A DNA stretch of 64,000 nt from CALMFG01 sp963666035 (GTDB lineage: Bacteria > Bacillota > Clostridia > Christensenellales > CALMFG01): the NCBI GenBank assembly GCA_963666035.2, contig CAXXJI010000020.1, positions 62,001 through 126,000 of the forward strand, read 5' to 3'. Positions 17,059-25,189 of the stretch are shown here, one piece after another. The position numbers were made by a program, and so were the translations under genes. The notes under the pieces are model-generated. The model searched no databases. It saw nothing but the letters and a program-made list of their open reading frames with translations, and was not told the DNA's origin. How positions within the stretch are numbered: the first letter of the stretch is position 1; each line of letters starts with the position of its first letter.

Positions 17059-17481
17059 ATGTTAAGGACGATGGAAGAATTGATAACCCATTCGGCAAAC
17101 GAAACACAAGCACAAGGCAAAGCGTTTGTGAAAAACTTAAAAACAGGGACGGTTGTGGCGCTCTGCGGCGACCTTGGCGTGGGCAAAACCGTGTGGGTCA
17201 AGGGCATGGCCGAGGGACTTGGCATCACCGAGCCCATCTTAAGCCCCACGTTTACTCTGCTCCGGCAGTATCGGGGTTTAAACCATTTCGACGTCTACCG
17301 AATTGATGATCCGCAGGAACTGGAGCAGATCGGATTTGAGGAGTTTTTGGGGGATAAAAACATCACGGTTATCGAGTGGGCAGAACTGATCGAGAATTTA
17401 CTGCCCAAGGATACTGTTTGGGTACATATCCAGCGCGGAAGCGATGACGACACGCGTTTGATTACGATAGAAGGTATATAG
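17059..17481 (+). CDS. tsaE: TsaE, tRNA t6A-synthesis ATPase
   Basis: A 140-residue P-loop protein with Walker A GDLGVGKT at residues 37-44 and the TsaE-specific SPTFTLLRQY and HFDVYRI segments. It hydrolyses ATP as part of the TsaBDE complex that makes N6-threonylcarbamoyladenosine at position 37 of ANN-reading tRNAs. Next to tsaB and rimI, the usual order. The ATG at 17059 has no ribosome-binding site; an ATG at 17071 has AAGGA only two bases away, so the start is uncertain by four codons. Confidence 0.94.
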   Translation: MLRTMEELITHSANETQAQGKAFVKNLKTGTVVALCGDLGVGKTVWVKGMAEGLGITEPILSPTFTLLRQYRGLNHFDVYRIDDPQELEQIGFEEFLGDKNITVIEWAELIENLLPKDTVWVHIQRGSDDDTRLITIEGI

Positions 17482-17488
17482 GTATGTT

Positions 17489-18184
17489 ATGCGGATTTTA
17501 GGATTGGATACCAGCGGAGCGGTTTGTTCAGTGGGCATCATGGACAATGGAGAAATAATTTCGGAAGTTTCGGTGCGGGACAAAAACACCCATTCGGTCA
17601 ACCTGATGCCACTGGTGGATCAGGCGCTGAAACAATGCGGACTTTCGTCCAAAGATATCGAAGCTTATGCTGTTAATGCGGGGCCGGGTTCCTTTACAGG
17701 CATCCGAATCGGGGTCTGCACGGTGATGGGGCTGGCATTGAGCACAGATATTCCTTGTATCGGGGTGAACACGCTGGAAAGTCTGGCTTATAACGCTGAA
17801 GGGTATGCGGGCAATATCTGCACCATGATCGACGCGCGGCGTACCGAATGCTACTGGGCGCTGTTTTGTGCGGACGGAAAAGGCATCAACCGCGTATTGG
17901 ATGACGGAGCTGAAAAAGTGGTGTCTATCTTGAATCAACTGCCCGATGGGGAAATCTGTTTTGTCGGGGACGGTGCAGTGAATTACCGCGGATTGATTGA
18001 AGAAACGCTTGGTGCACGCGCAAAGTTTTTATCCGAAACGAATATGATGCCGCAAGCGGGTTCGGTTTTAAAGGCGGCGGCAAAGTTGATAGCGGATGGT
18101 CAGATGACGTCGGTGTATGAGCTTGAACCTTATTATATCCGCTCTTCACAGGCAGAGCGGATGAAAGCGCATCCGCAAGGGTAA
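17489..18184 (+). CDS. tsaB: TsaB, tRNA threonylcarbamoyladenosine biosynthesis protein
   Basis: A 231-residue ASKHA-fold protein with the N-terminal ILGLDTSGAVCSVGI strand-turn, VNAGPGSFTGIRIG near residues 64-77, and MIDARRTECYWALF near 113-126. TsaB is the non-catalytic partner that dimerises with TsaD; no tsaD is present in the window, so it must be elsewhere. It follows tsaE by seven bases and precedes rimI by five. Confidence 0.94.
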   Translation: MRILGLDTSGAVCSVGIMDNGEIISEVSVRDKNTHSVNLMPLVDQALKQCGLSSKDIEAYAVNAGPGSFTGIRIGVCTVMGLALSTDIPCIGVNTLESLAYNAEGYAGNICTMIDARRTECYWALFCADGKGINRVLDDGAEKVVSILNQLPDGEICFVGDGAVNYRGLIEETLGARAKFLSETNMMPQAGSVLKAAAKLIADGQMTSVYELEPYYIRSSQAERMKAHPQG

Positions 18185-18189
18185 ACCCG

Positions 18190-18654
18190 ATGAAAGTGAA
18201 GATTTCAAAAGCGAAAGCATCGGATGTCGGTGTGATCAGCGAGATCGAAAAGATTTGTTTTACCGTGCCCTGGTCCTATGAGATGCTGCGATCGGATATT
18301 GTGGACAGCGTGGTGGCCGATTACTTCACCGCCAAGGATGAGCAGGGGAAAATGCTGGGCTTTAGCGGGATGTATGATGTGGCCGAAGAAGCACATATCA
18401 CCAACATTGCGGTGCTGCCACTATACCGTGGACGGGGCATCGCGGGGCAGCTGGTGGCGGCCATGATTAAAAATGCGGTGATGCACGGATGTCAGGCGGT
18501 GACGCTGGAAGTGCGTATCGGCAACGAGCCGGCAATTCGACTGTACCGAAGGCACGGGTTTGTCACCGAAGGGATCAGAAAGCACTACTATAGTGACAAC
18601 GGAGAGGATGCGCTGATTATGTGGCTGAATTTCGGCGGCGGGCGCAAGTTTTGA
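18190..18654 (+). CDS. rimI: RimI, ribosomal protein S18-alanine N-acetyltransferase
   Basis: A 154-residue GNAT protein. The family-typical start (ISEIEKICFTVPWS) is followed by the acetyl-CoA loop LYRGRGIAGQL near residues 78-88, LEVRIGNEPAIRLYRRHGF near 105-123, and the RimI-like ending HYYSDNGEDALIMWLNF. It acetylates an N-terminal alanine, classically of ribosomal protein S18. Its place in the tsaE-tsaB-rimI cluster supports the call over a generic GNAT. Confidence 0.92.
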   Translation: MKVKISKAKASDVGVISEIEKICFTVPWSYEMLRSDIVDSVVADYFTAKDEQGKMLGFSGMYDVAEEAHITNIAVLPLYRGRGIAGQLVAAMIKNAVMHGCQAVTLEVRIGNEPAIRLYRRHGFVTEGIRKHYYSDNGEDALIMWLNFGGGRKF

Positions 18655-18735
18655 TATTCAGTTGATAATCATGATGCTTTCGTTTAGAATAACCTTATCA
18701 GTTTACTACAATTATGATTCGAAGGAGAAAAAATC

Positions 18736-19077
18736 ATGAACGATAACGGAATTCCGGATAAAACCGCGCGCTGGCTGGCTTATGTCGCTTCGTTTATCAC
18801 AGGCATTATCGTGCTTGGGATGTCTGAAAGTAAATCCACCGAGATTAAAACGCATGCATGGCAGTCTATTTGGCTGGGGATTGTGGCCATCGTGGTGTCC
18901 ATCGTACTGCAGATTTTTGACTGGCTGCCGGTTGTGGGCAATCTATTCAAATTGCTCGAAGGATTTGTCGGCTTAATTTGGTTTTTGATGACGCTGGTCT
19001 GCATCATTTCGGCGGTGGACGGCAAAATCTTCAAGATTCCCGGCATCCACAAATTAGCGGAAAAAAGCGCATCATAA
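18736..19077 (+). CDS. small membrane protein (DUF4870-like)
   Basis: A 113-residue protein with an N-terminal ARWLAYVASFITGIIVLG helix, a soluble KTHAWQSIWLG turn typical of DUF4870-type proteins, and two further helices, ending in a short charged tail. The 'H-xxQS' motif after the first helix is the best family marker. Function unknown. GAAGGAG lies before the ATG. No terminator of normal shape follows; a six-pair stem at about 19098-19116 is trailed by a T-run ten bases later. Confidence 0.8.
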   Translation: MNDNGIPDKTARWLAYVASFITGIIVLGMSESKSTEIKTHAWQSIWLGIVAIVVSIVLQIFDWLPVVGNLFKLLEGFVGLIWFLMTLVCIISAVDGKIFKIPGIHKLAEKSAS

Positions 19078-19231
19078 ACAAGCCCACTGATTAAAAGCCT
19101 TATCATCACTAAGGCAGAAGGAGGTTTTTTTTTTTTGCTTTCTAAAAACTTTTTTTATATCCGATGCAATAATTTACTAGGTTTGATCGTCTATTTAGTG
19201 TAAGCAAGAAACAAGGAAGGAGGACTCGGCT

Positions 19232-19753
19232 TTGAGCAGCATTACAAAGATTTTCGGCGATGGCTTTGAGAGCTATAAGCACTATCTAAAACGAAGGTTT
19301 TCGACGCTCAATGATTATGAAGCCGAGGACATCATCCAGCAGACGGCGATGAAATTCATCTATAAAGGCGGAGACATGGCGGCGGTCCAGCACCTGTCGG
19401 CCTACATCAAAACGTCGCTTTCCAACACAGCCAAGGATTATTTTAAAAAACAAGACACGGAAGTGCTGACGGAAATCGATGAAGAATCGGGGGGCAAGAC
19501 GTCTGCGGACCCGCTTTTGGAAACGGAAATCGAGATGAAACAAACGCTGAAGGCGGCGATATCGCGTCTGGATGAGAAATCACGTTTTGTGTTTGTGCAA
19601 ACGGTCATCAAGGGAACCGACTTTAAAACACTCTCGGAAAAAACAGGCGAGCCGATGGGCACGCTGCTTTCCAGAAAAAAACGCGCCGTCGCAAAACTTA
19701 AAAAAATGATGAAAGAATATTTGGACGATGAAGGAGAAGATGACGATGAGTAA
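19232..19753 (+). CDS. ECF-like sigma-70 family RNA polymerase sigma factor
   Basis: A 173-residue sigma factor with region 2 (YEAEDIIQQTAMKFIYKGG near residues 29-47) and region 4 (RLDEKSRFVFVQTVIKGTDF, then the helix-turn-helix KTLSEKTGEPMGTLLSRKKRA near 132-152). The start is TTG at 19232, with GGAAGGAGGA ideally spaced upstream. The acidic tail (DDEGEDDDE) overlaps the beginning of the next gene by eight bases. That gene encodes a small membrane protein and is the best candidate for its regulator or sensor, although it has no recognisable anti-sigma domain. Confidence 0.85.
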   Translation: MSSITKIFGDGFESYKHYLKRRFSTLNDYEAEDIIQQTAMKFIYKGGDMAAVQHLSAYIKTSLSNTAKDYFKKQDTEVLTEIDEESGGKTSADPLLETEIEMKQTLKAAISRLDEKSRFVFVQTVIKGTDFKTLSEKTGEPMGTLLSRKKRAVAKLKKMMKEYLDDEGEDDDE

Positions 19754-20168
19754 AAAGAGAAGTAAAGCAAAGAAAGTATTGGGTATCATCGGTATGGTGA
19801 TTGGCGGCATTGCAATGGTACTTCTGGTATCGTTTGGCGTGATGTGGCTGTGGAACGCACTGATGCCGAAGATTTTTGGGCTGACAACGATTACCTACTG
19901 GCAGGGCGTTGGCTTAGCGGTTTTGGGTCGGTTGCTGTTGGGCGGTTTTGGCGGCGGAGGCGGATGTGACGACAAGAAGCATAAAAAACACCCGGTGCGC
20001 AGTGAGTTTAAAAAGGAATTCAAAAAAGAGTTTCAAAAGGAAATGGCCAAGCATGTCGGCATGGAGATGGGCGAAGCCTGGTCGGACGACGCGTATGAAG
20101 ATTGGTGGGAGAAAGAAGGCCGAGCAGGATTTGAGGCCTATGCCCAGCAGAAAAAAGAAAAAGAATAG
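19746..20168 (+). CDS. small membrane protein coupled to the sigma factor gene
   Basis: A 140-residue protein starting at an ATG inside the sigma factor's last codons, with AAGGAG (19731-19736) nine bases upstream; two ATGs just before it are alternatives. It has a Lys-rich start, a helix near residues 14-35 (GIIGMVIGGIAMVLLVSFGV), a second hydrophobic segment ending LLLGGFGGGGG, and then a long charged helical region (KKEFKKEFQKEMAKH). The overlap suggests coupled synthesis with the sigma factor, as for sigma/anti-sigma pairs; that is inference. No family recognised. Confidence 0.78.
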   Translation: MSKKRSKAKKVLGIIGMVIGGIAMVLLVSFGVMWLWNALMPKIFGLTTITYWQGVGLAVLGRLLLGGFGGGGGCDDKKHKKHPVRSEFKKEFKKEFQKEMAKHVGMEMGEAWSDDAYEDWWEKEGRAGFEAYAQQKKEKE

Positions 20169-20190
20169 TCGAACCATCGGGTAAACAAGA

Positions 20191-20224
20191 GTGGCTGCAA
20201 TGGGTTTTGCAGCTGCTTTTTTTG
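20191..20224 (+). terminator. intrinsic terminator after the sigma factor operon
   Basis: GCTGCAA pairs with TTGCAGC around a six-base loop, followed by TGC and a run of T. Confidence 0.8.
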
Positions 20225-20377
20225 TGCGCATGATGGCGGCCCGATGGTGCGGCGCTTTACAAATATTTATGAAAAGCCTTGTTTTTTAAGGGGTTATCCA
20301 GTAAAATAGTAATCCGTTAGGTACTTGTGCGGAATTTTTTTTGAATAAATTTAAAATTTATATACAGGAGTTTTTTT

Positions 20378-21585
20378 ATGAAAAAAATCCCAATGACCAC
20401 ACCGCTGGTCGAAATCGACGGCGATGAGATGACGCGAATCCTATGGAAAATGATTAAGGATTATCTCATTGAACCGTTTGTGGACTTAAAGACCGAATAC
20501 TACGATTTGGCACTTTCGGTGCGGGACGAAACAGATGACCGTATCACGGTGGAAGCGGGGGAAGCCGCCAAACGCTATGGTGTGGCGGTGAAATGCGCCA
20601 CCATCACCCCAAACGCTCAGCGGGTGGAGGAATACGGCTTAAAAGAAATGTGGCGCTCGCCGAACGGCACAATTCGCGCCATTTTGGACGGCACCGTCTT
20701 TCGCGCACCGATTTTGGTGAAAGGGATTCTGCCCAGTGTACGCACATGGGAAGCGCCGATCACCATTGCAAGACATGCATTTGGCGACATCTATAACGCA
20801 CAGGAAATACAGGTGAAAGGCAAGGGAACGGCGGAGCTGGTGGTCAGCACCAAAAAGGGCGAAGAGCGCATCACCATCGCGGAGTTTGACGATAAAGGCG
20901 GCGTGGTGCGGGGTATGTTCAATACCGATACTTCTATCACATCGTTCGCCATCAGCTGTTTTGAATATGCCATCGCGACCAAACAGGATCTGTGGTTTTC
21001 CACTAAGGATACGATTTCCAAATTGTATCACCACCGTTTAAAGACATTTTCCAGGAACTTTATGATGAGCGCTATAAAGACAAGTTCGAATCGCTCGGCA
21101 TCGAATATTTCTACACATTGATCGATGATGCGGTTGCCCGTGTTATCCGTTCCAAAGGCGGATTCATCTGGGCCTGTATGAATTATGACGGTGACGTGAT
21201 GAGTGATATGGTAGCGACAGCGTTTGGTTCGCTGGCTATGATGTCATCTGTATTGGTATCCCCAGAAGGATGCTACGAATACGAAGCTGCGCACGGCACG
21301 GTCACCCGGCATTACTACCGCCACATGGAAGGCGAGAAGACATCGACCAACTCGATGGCGACCATCTTTGCCTGGAGCGGCGCGCTTCGAAAACGCGGCG
21401 AGCTGGATGGCAATCAGGCGCTGATGGACTTTGGCGACAAGCTGGAAAAAGCGAGCATTGCGACTATTGAAAACGGCATTATGACCAAGGACCTGGTGTT
21501 GTTAAGCGAAGCAAAAAACAAAACCCAGGTGGACACGGAAACCTTTATCAAAGAAATTGCATGCACACTGAAAGGCATGCTGTAG
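20378..21585 (+). pseudogene. icd: NADP-dependent isocitrate dehydrogenase, frameshifted
   Basis: The two halves of a eukaryote-type NADP isocitrate dehydrogenase (isocitrate to 2-oxoglutarate) lie in different frames. The first (20378 to about 21036) runs from IDGDEMTRILW through LWFSTKDTISK. The second begins inside the expected FKDIF segment and continues through EYFYTLIDDAVARVIRS, NYDGDVMSDM and EYEAAHGTVTRHY to 21585. The break is at 21037-21039, where CGTTTAAAG should be CGTTTTAAAG: one T is missing. Restoring it gives 402 residues, the normal length. All other conserved blocks are intact, so the lesion is very recent or a sequencing error. An AGGAG site precedes the ATG. Confidence 0.9.
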
Positions 21586-21600
21586 GAGTTATACGATTAG

Positions 21601-22101
21601 ATGAGTTTATTGAGTGAATGGAACAAAGCCTGTGAGGTAGAGCGGGACGAAAAAGAGCATAAAGCATTTTGGAACACCTATTTTGAGGCCGAAAAGCAGA
21701 ACTATAAAAAAATCCTAGAAGACCACGGGACCGTGTTTTCGGGCAAACTGACCGATCTGGCCGAAACCTTCGGCATGAACCCGGTGGTTTTCACAGGGTT
21801 TTTAGACGGTATCAATACCTCACTGAAAACTGAAATCAATATGGAACGGTTGAAAGAAACCTCGGCTGTTAAGCTGGAAATTGATTTTGAAAAGCTGTAT
21901 TTCAATATGCTGGATGCCAAAGCATCCTGGCTTTCCGGGCTTTCAGAGTGGGAGGGCGTTCTGCCCGCTGACCGAAGAAAAGAAATTGCGGCGGAGTGGC
22001 GTGCCAGCAAGCAGGCGGTCAGCAGCAAAGTGGGGCGAAACGATCCTTGCCCTTGCAAAAGCGGGAAAAAGTACAAAAAGTGCTGCGGTATGAATGAATA
22101 A
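21601..22101 (+). CDS. SEC-C zinc-motif protein
   Basis: A 166-residue, mostly helical cytoplasmic protein ending in a SEC-C metal-binding motif, GRNDPCPCKSGKKYKKCCG near residues 146-164. This is the same zinc finger found at the tail of SecA. It follows icd by 15 bases and may be co-transcribed. The body has no domain I recognise; SEC-C proteins of this size are uncharacterised. A bidirectional terminator follows. Confidence 0.85.
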   Translation: MSLLSEWNKACEVERDEKEHKAFWNTYFEAEKQNYKKILEDHGTVFSGKLTDLAETFGMNPVVFTGFLDGINTSLKTEINMERLKETSAVKLEIDFEKLYFNMLDAKASWLSGLSEWEGVLPADRRKEIAAEWRASKQAVSSKVGRNDPCPCKSGKKYKKCCGMNE

Positions 22102-22107
22102 AAAATG

Positions 22108-22138
22108 AACCACCTTTAAAATATAAGGTGGTTTTTTA
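22108..22138. terminator. bidirectional intrinsic terminator
   Basis: AACCACCTT pairs with AAGGTGGTT around eight bases, flanked by A and T runs, between convergent genes. Confidence 0.85.
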
Positions 22139-22588
22139 GAATATTTTTTCCATGCAGATTGAATTGGGAAGATTCTCATATGGCCCAAAGTTGGGTATGA
22201 CCGAGTAGCCGATTGTCTGATACAGCATCACAGCACCGATCATATCCCGCCCGGTTTCAACGATAAACCGCCTGTAACCCTTGGTTTTCCCTTTGGCTTC
22301 CAAAAGCCGCATAACCTGATTTGCGCTGCCCTTGTTGCGGTGCGCTTCGGCGACAAACACGCGCTTAACTTCGGCGGTGTCGTCGTTATGGCGTTTAAAT
22401 CCGCCGCAGGCGATGGGTATATCTTCATCGTAGACAATATAAACGTCATGGATGCCGTCCCGCGCGTTCAGGGGGACATACACCCGCCGGTTTTCTTCGC
22501 CGCCCGCCAGATGATTAAGATAGTGATCTAATCTTTCGCACAACCGGATAAAATCCGGGTCGCGTCCGTTTGTATATTTAATATCCAT
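22136..22588 (-). CDS. GNAT family N-acetyltransferase
   Basis: A 150-residue acetyltransferase with strand segments IPIACGGFKRH and AEVKRVFVAEAHRNKGSANQVMR near residues 57-98. The expected R/QxxGxG/A acetyl-CoA loop reads HRNKGSA. The C-terminal ETGRDMIGAVMLYQTIGYSVIPNFGPY block is typical of Firmicute GNATs annotated only by family. Substrate unknown. Confidence 0.85.
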   Translation of the reverse strand: MDIKYTNGRDPDFIRLCERLDHYLNHLAGGEENRRVYVPLNARDGIHDVYIVYDEDIPIACGGFKRHNDDTAEVKRVFVAEAHRNKGSANQVMRLLEAKGKTKGYRRFIVETGRDMIGAVMLYQTIGYSVIPNFGPYENLPNSICMEKIF

Positions 22589-22679
22589 CGCAAATCATCA
22601 CTCCTTTTTTTATTCTATCACAAATCATCATCTGAATAAATTCACTTCTGTAAATATTCGATGAAATGCCTGCGCTTTT

Positions 22680-22707
22680 TTGTTTTAAAAGCATTCCAAA
22701 CTATGAT
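22680..22707 (+). promoter_or_regulatory. possible promoter of the SPFH operon
   Basis: TTGTTT (22680-22685) and TATGAT (22702-22707) are 16 bases apart, about 75 bases before the start codon. A TTGACA at 22734 has no matching -10 box. Confidence 0.4.
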
Positions 22708-22781
22708 ATAGTGATATTAACAAAAGTTTACGTTTGACAGAAAACTGTCTTTATTCAACCAAACAGGAGGATATAAAAGCT

Positions 22782-23903
22782 ATGGGCATTATGAACATCA
22801 TCAAAGGTGAATTTATTGATGTCATCGAATGGACGGACAATACGACGGATACACTGGTCTATAAGTATCCCGATCAAGATAAAGCGATCAAAAACGGCGC
22901 GCAACTGACCGTAAGGGAAAGTCAGGTGGCGGTGCTGGTCAACGAAGGCGTGATCGCCGATATATACGGCCCCGGTCGGCATGAGCTGACCACGGCGAAT
23001 ATGCCAATACTCACTAAACTAAAATCGTGGAAATACGGATTTGAATCGCCGTTTAAGGTGGATGTTTTCTTTGTTTCCACCAAGCAGTTTGTCAACGAAA
23101 AATTCGGTACGCAAAATCCCATCCCGATGCGGGATAAAGAATGGGGGCTGGTTCGTATACGCGGGTTTGGTATTTATGCCTTTAAAGTGGACGATGCGGG
23201 CACATTCTTAAAAGAAGTGTTTGGTACATGTGCTTCCTACGCTACGGCGGATATCACGGGACATTTAAGAAGCGCGATTATCTCCAAGTTGTCGGACACA
23301 CTGGCTGAAAGCGGCATTCCGCTTTTGGATATGGCCAGCCAGTATGATGAGCTCTCCGCCAAAGCCAAGGAGAATTACCAGTCGATTTTTGAAGAATTCG
23401 GTCTTGAGCTGACGCAGTTCTTTATCCAGAACATCTCGGTTCCCGAAGAAGTGGAAAAGATGATGGACGCCAAAACCCAGATGGGTATTGTCGGCGACAT
23501 GAATACTTACGCCCAGTTCCAGACGGCGCAGGCCATTAAAGACGCGGCCAACAATGAAGGCGGCGGTTTGGCCGGTGCTGGAGTGGGCATGGGCGCGGGT
23601 GCGGCGATGGGCAATATGATGGCGGGCGTCTTTTCCGGTCAGCAGGGCGGAAGCGGTAAAACCATGGTTGCGTGTCCTGAATGCGGCGCGGCTGTGGAAC
23701 AGGGCAAAAAGTTCTGTCCCGAATGCGGCGGCAAGATGACGGTGGAAAAAGCCAAGTGCGTGGCCTGCGGGGCCGGCATTAAAGCGGGAGCCAAGTTCTG
23801 TCCCGAATGCGGAGCCAAACAGGAAGCGCCGACATGCGGCAAATGCGGTGCGGTGAACAAAGCGGGGGCCAAATTCTGTTCGGAATGCGGCGAAGCGATG
23901 TAG
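22782..23903 (+). CDS. SPFH-domain protein with C-terminal zinc ribbons (YdjI-like)
   Basis: A 373-residue protein. Residues about 1-245 form an SPFH/band-7-like domain of the 'virion core protein' type found in Bacillus YdjI (IIKGEFIDVIEWTD, WGLVRIRGFGIYAFKV, and IISKLSDTLAESG). A Gly/Ala/Met linker (residues about 265-290) leads to three zinc ribbons with six CxxC pairs: CPECG/CPECG, CVACG/CPECG and CGKCG/CSECG. YdjI-type proteins are linked with membrane stress response in Bacillus. The ATG at 22782 is preceded by AGGAGG; a longer frame beginning at a TTG is not supported. It pairs with the next gene, 31 bases downstream. Confidence 0.88.
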   Translation: MGIMNIIKGEFIDVIEWTDNTTDTLVYKYPDQDKAIKNGAQLTVRESQVAVLVNEGVIADIYGPGRHELTTANMPILTKLKSWKYGFESPFKVDVFFVSTKQFVNEKFGTQNPIPMRDKEWGLVRIRGFGIYAFKVDDAGTFLKEVFGTCASYATADITGHLRSAIISKLSDTLAESGIPLLDMASQYDELSAKAKENYQSIFEEFGLELTQFFIQNISVPEEVEKMMDAKTQMGIVGDMNTYAQFQTAQAIKDAANNEGGGLAGAGVGMGAGAAMGNMMAGVFSGQQGGSGKTMVACPECGAAVEQGKKFCPECGGKMTVEKAKCVACGAGIKAGAKFCPECGAKQEAPTCGKCGAVNKAGAKFCSECGEAM

Positions 23904-23934
23904 GGAAAAGCGGCATAAGAACAGGAGCAGCATC

Positions 23935-25089
23935 ATGAGTGAAACAACCTATCAATCACCTGATGAGAATAAAAAAACACAAAACACCGAAGGTTTTAAG
24001 TGCCCTTCCTGCGGCGGCAGTACGGTTTTTGATCCCAAATCTCAGGCCTTGAAATGCGAGTATTGTCAGGCCGAGTATCCGATCGAACCTGCGCCCGGCA
24101 CCATCACCGAAAAGGATCTCTTTTCGGTGGATGAAAGCGCCAATCAGGACTGGGGAATGGAAACCCGCGTGTTTAAATGCAAAAACTGCGGCGGCGAAAC
24201 GGTTTTGGAAGGCAATTCGGTCTCCACGCGCTGTGCGTTTTGCGGCAGTCCCAATGTGGTATCCATCGATGAACTGCCGGGCATCAAACCGGAATCGGTT
24301 CTGCCCTTTAAGGTAGATAAACCAGACGCGGTCAGCCGGTTTAAAACATGGATCGGAAAGCGCTTCTGGGCACCGAACGCGCTGAAAAAAACCCATACGA
24401 TGGATAAAAACATCAAAGGCATCTATGTACCGCACTGGACGTATGACAGCGATACGTATTCATCCTATAGTGGAACAGCGGGGAATTATTACTACGAGAC
24501 TCAAAGGTATACCGTGATGGTGGACGGCCGTCCGCAGCAGCGTACGCGGCAGATCCAAAAAATTCGCTGGTTTCCGGTCGGCGGCAACTATGACCGCTTT
24601 TTCGATGATGTGCTGATTAATGACAGCACTAATGTTGACAAGACCATCATCACCAATATTCAGCCCTTTAATCTGTCTTTGCTGGAAGTCTATAACCCGC
24701 GTTTTCTGGCGGGGTTTGCGGCCGAGCGATACGCCAAGGGTGTGAAAGCCATCTGGGAAAATGCCAAAGAGATTATGCGAAGCGGGATCCGCAGTGATAT
24801 CCATGCGATCATCCTAAGGCGGGCTGATGTGGTGGGCAGTATCAACATCAATACGCGCTACGATCACGTCACATATAAGCATATGCTTTTGCCGGTCTGG
24901 ATTTCGGCCTACACCTTCCGCGGCAAGCTGTTTAACTTCTATATCAACGGTCAAACCGGAGAAGTGCAGGGACGTTCGCCGGTCAGTTTCTGGAAGGTAC
25001 TGATCGCCATCCTGATTGCAGCGGGCATCATTGCCCTCGTCACATGGCTGGTGCAAAGCAGCGGTATGACCAGCGGCGGATATTATTAG
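23935..25089 (+). CDS. TFIIB-type zinc-ribbon protein with C-terminal membrane anchor (YdjG-like)
   Basis: A 384-residue protein: two N-terminal zinc ribbons (FKCPSCGG/CEYCQ near residues 22-46 and FKCKNCGG/CAFCG near 80-103), a long middle domain with WAPNALKKTHTMDKNIKGIYVPHWTYD and YRRLL-like conserved aromatics, and one membrane helix near residues 352-372 followed by a short tail. This resembles Bacillus YdjG, encoded beside YdjI. Together they form a membrane-associated SPFH/zinc-ribbon pair of unknown biochemical role. Confidence 0.83.
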   Translation: MSETTYQSPDENKKTQNTEGFKCPSCGGSTVFDPKSQALKCEYCQAEYPIEPAPGTITEKDLFSVDESANQDWGMETRVFKCKNCGGETVLEGNSVSTRCAFCGSPNVVSIDELPGIKPESVLPFKVDKPDAVSRFKTWIGKRFWAPNALKKTHTMDKNIKGIYVPHWTYDSDTYSSYSGTAGNYYYETQRYTVMVDGRPQQRTRQIQKIRWFPVGGNYDRFFDDVLINDSTNVDKTIITNIQPFNLSLLEVYNPRFLAGFAAERYAKGVKAIWENAKEIMRSGIRSDIHAIILRRADVVGSININTRYDHVTYKHMLLPVWISAYTFRGKLFNFYINGQTGEVQGRSPVSFWKVLIAILIAAGIIALVTWLVQSSGMTSGGYY

Positions 25090-25117
25090 GAGCGAAGAAA
25101 CGTTTAATCAGTCAAAA

Positions 25118-25166
25118 AAAGCCTCGGAGAGTGTCCTTTGGACAATTTCACGAGGCTTTGTGTTTT
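25118..25166. terminator. bidirectional terminator between the YdjG-like gene and ilvD
   Basis: AAAGCCTCG pairs with CGAGGCTTT around an inner GTCC/GGAC hairpin. T-rich sequence follows on the plus strand and a T7 on the minus strand. Confidence 0.75.
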
Positions 25167-25189
25167 TCATGAAATTTTTGGGTTGAACG

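Noticed and set aside
22734..22739. TTGACA upstream of the SPFH gene as a -35 box, and the TTG within it as a start codon
   Set aside because: No -10 box 15-19 bases downstream, and the ATG at 22782 has a strong Shine-Dalgarno.
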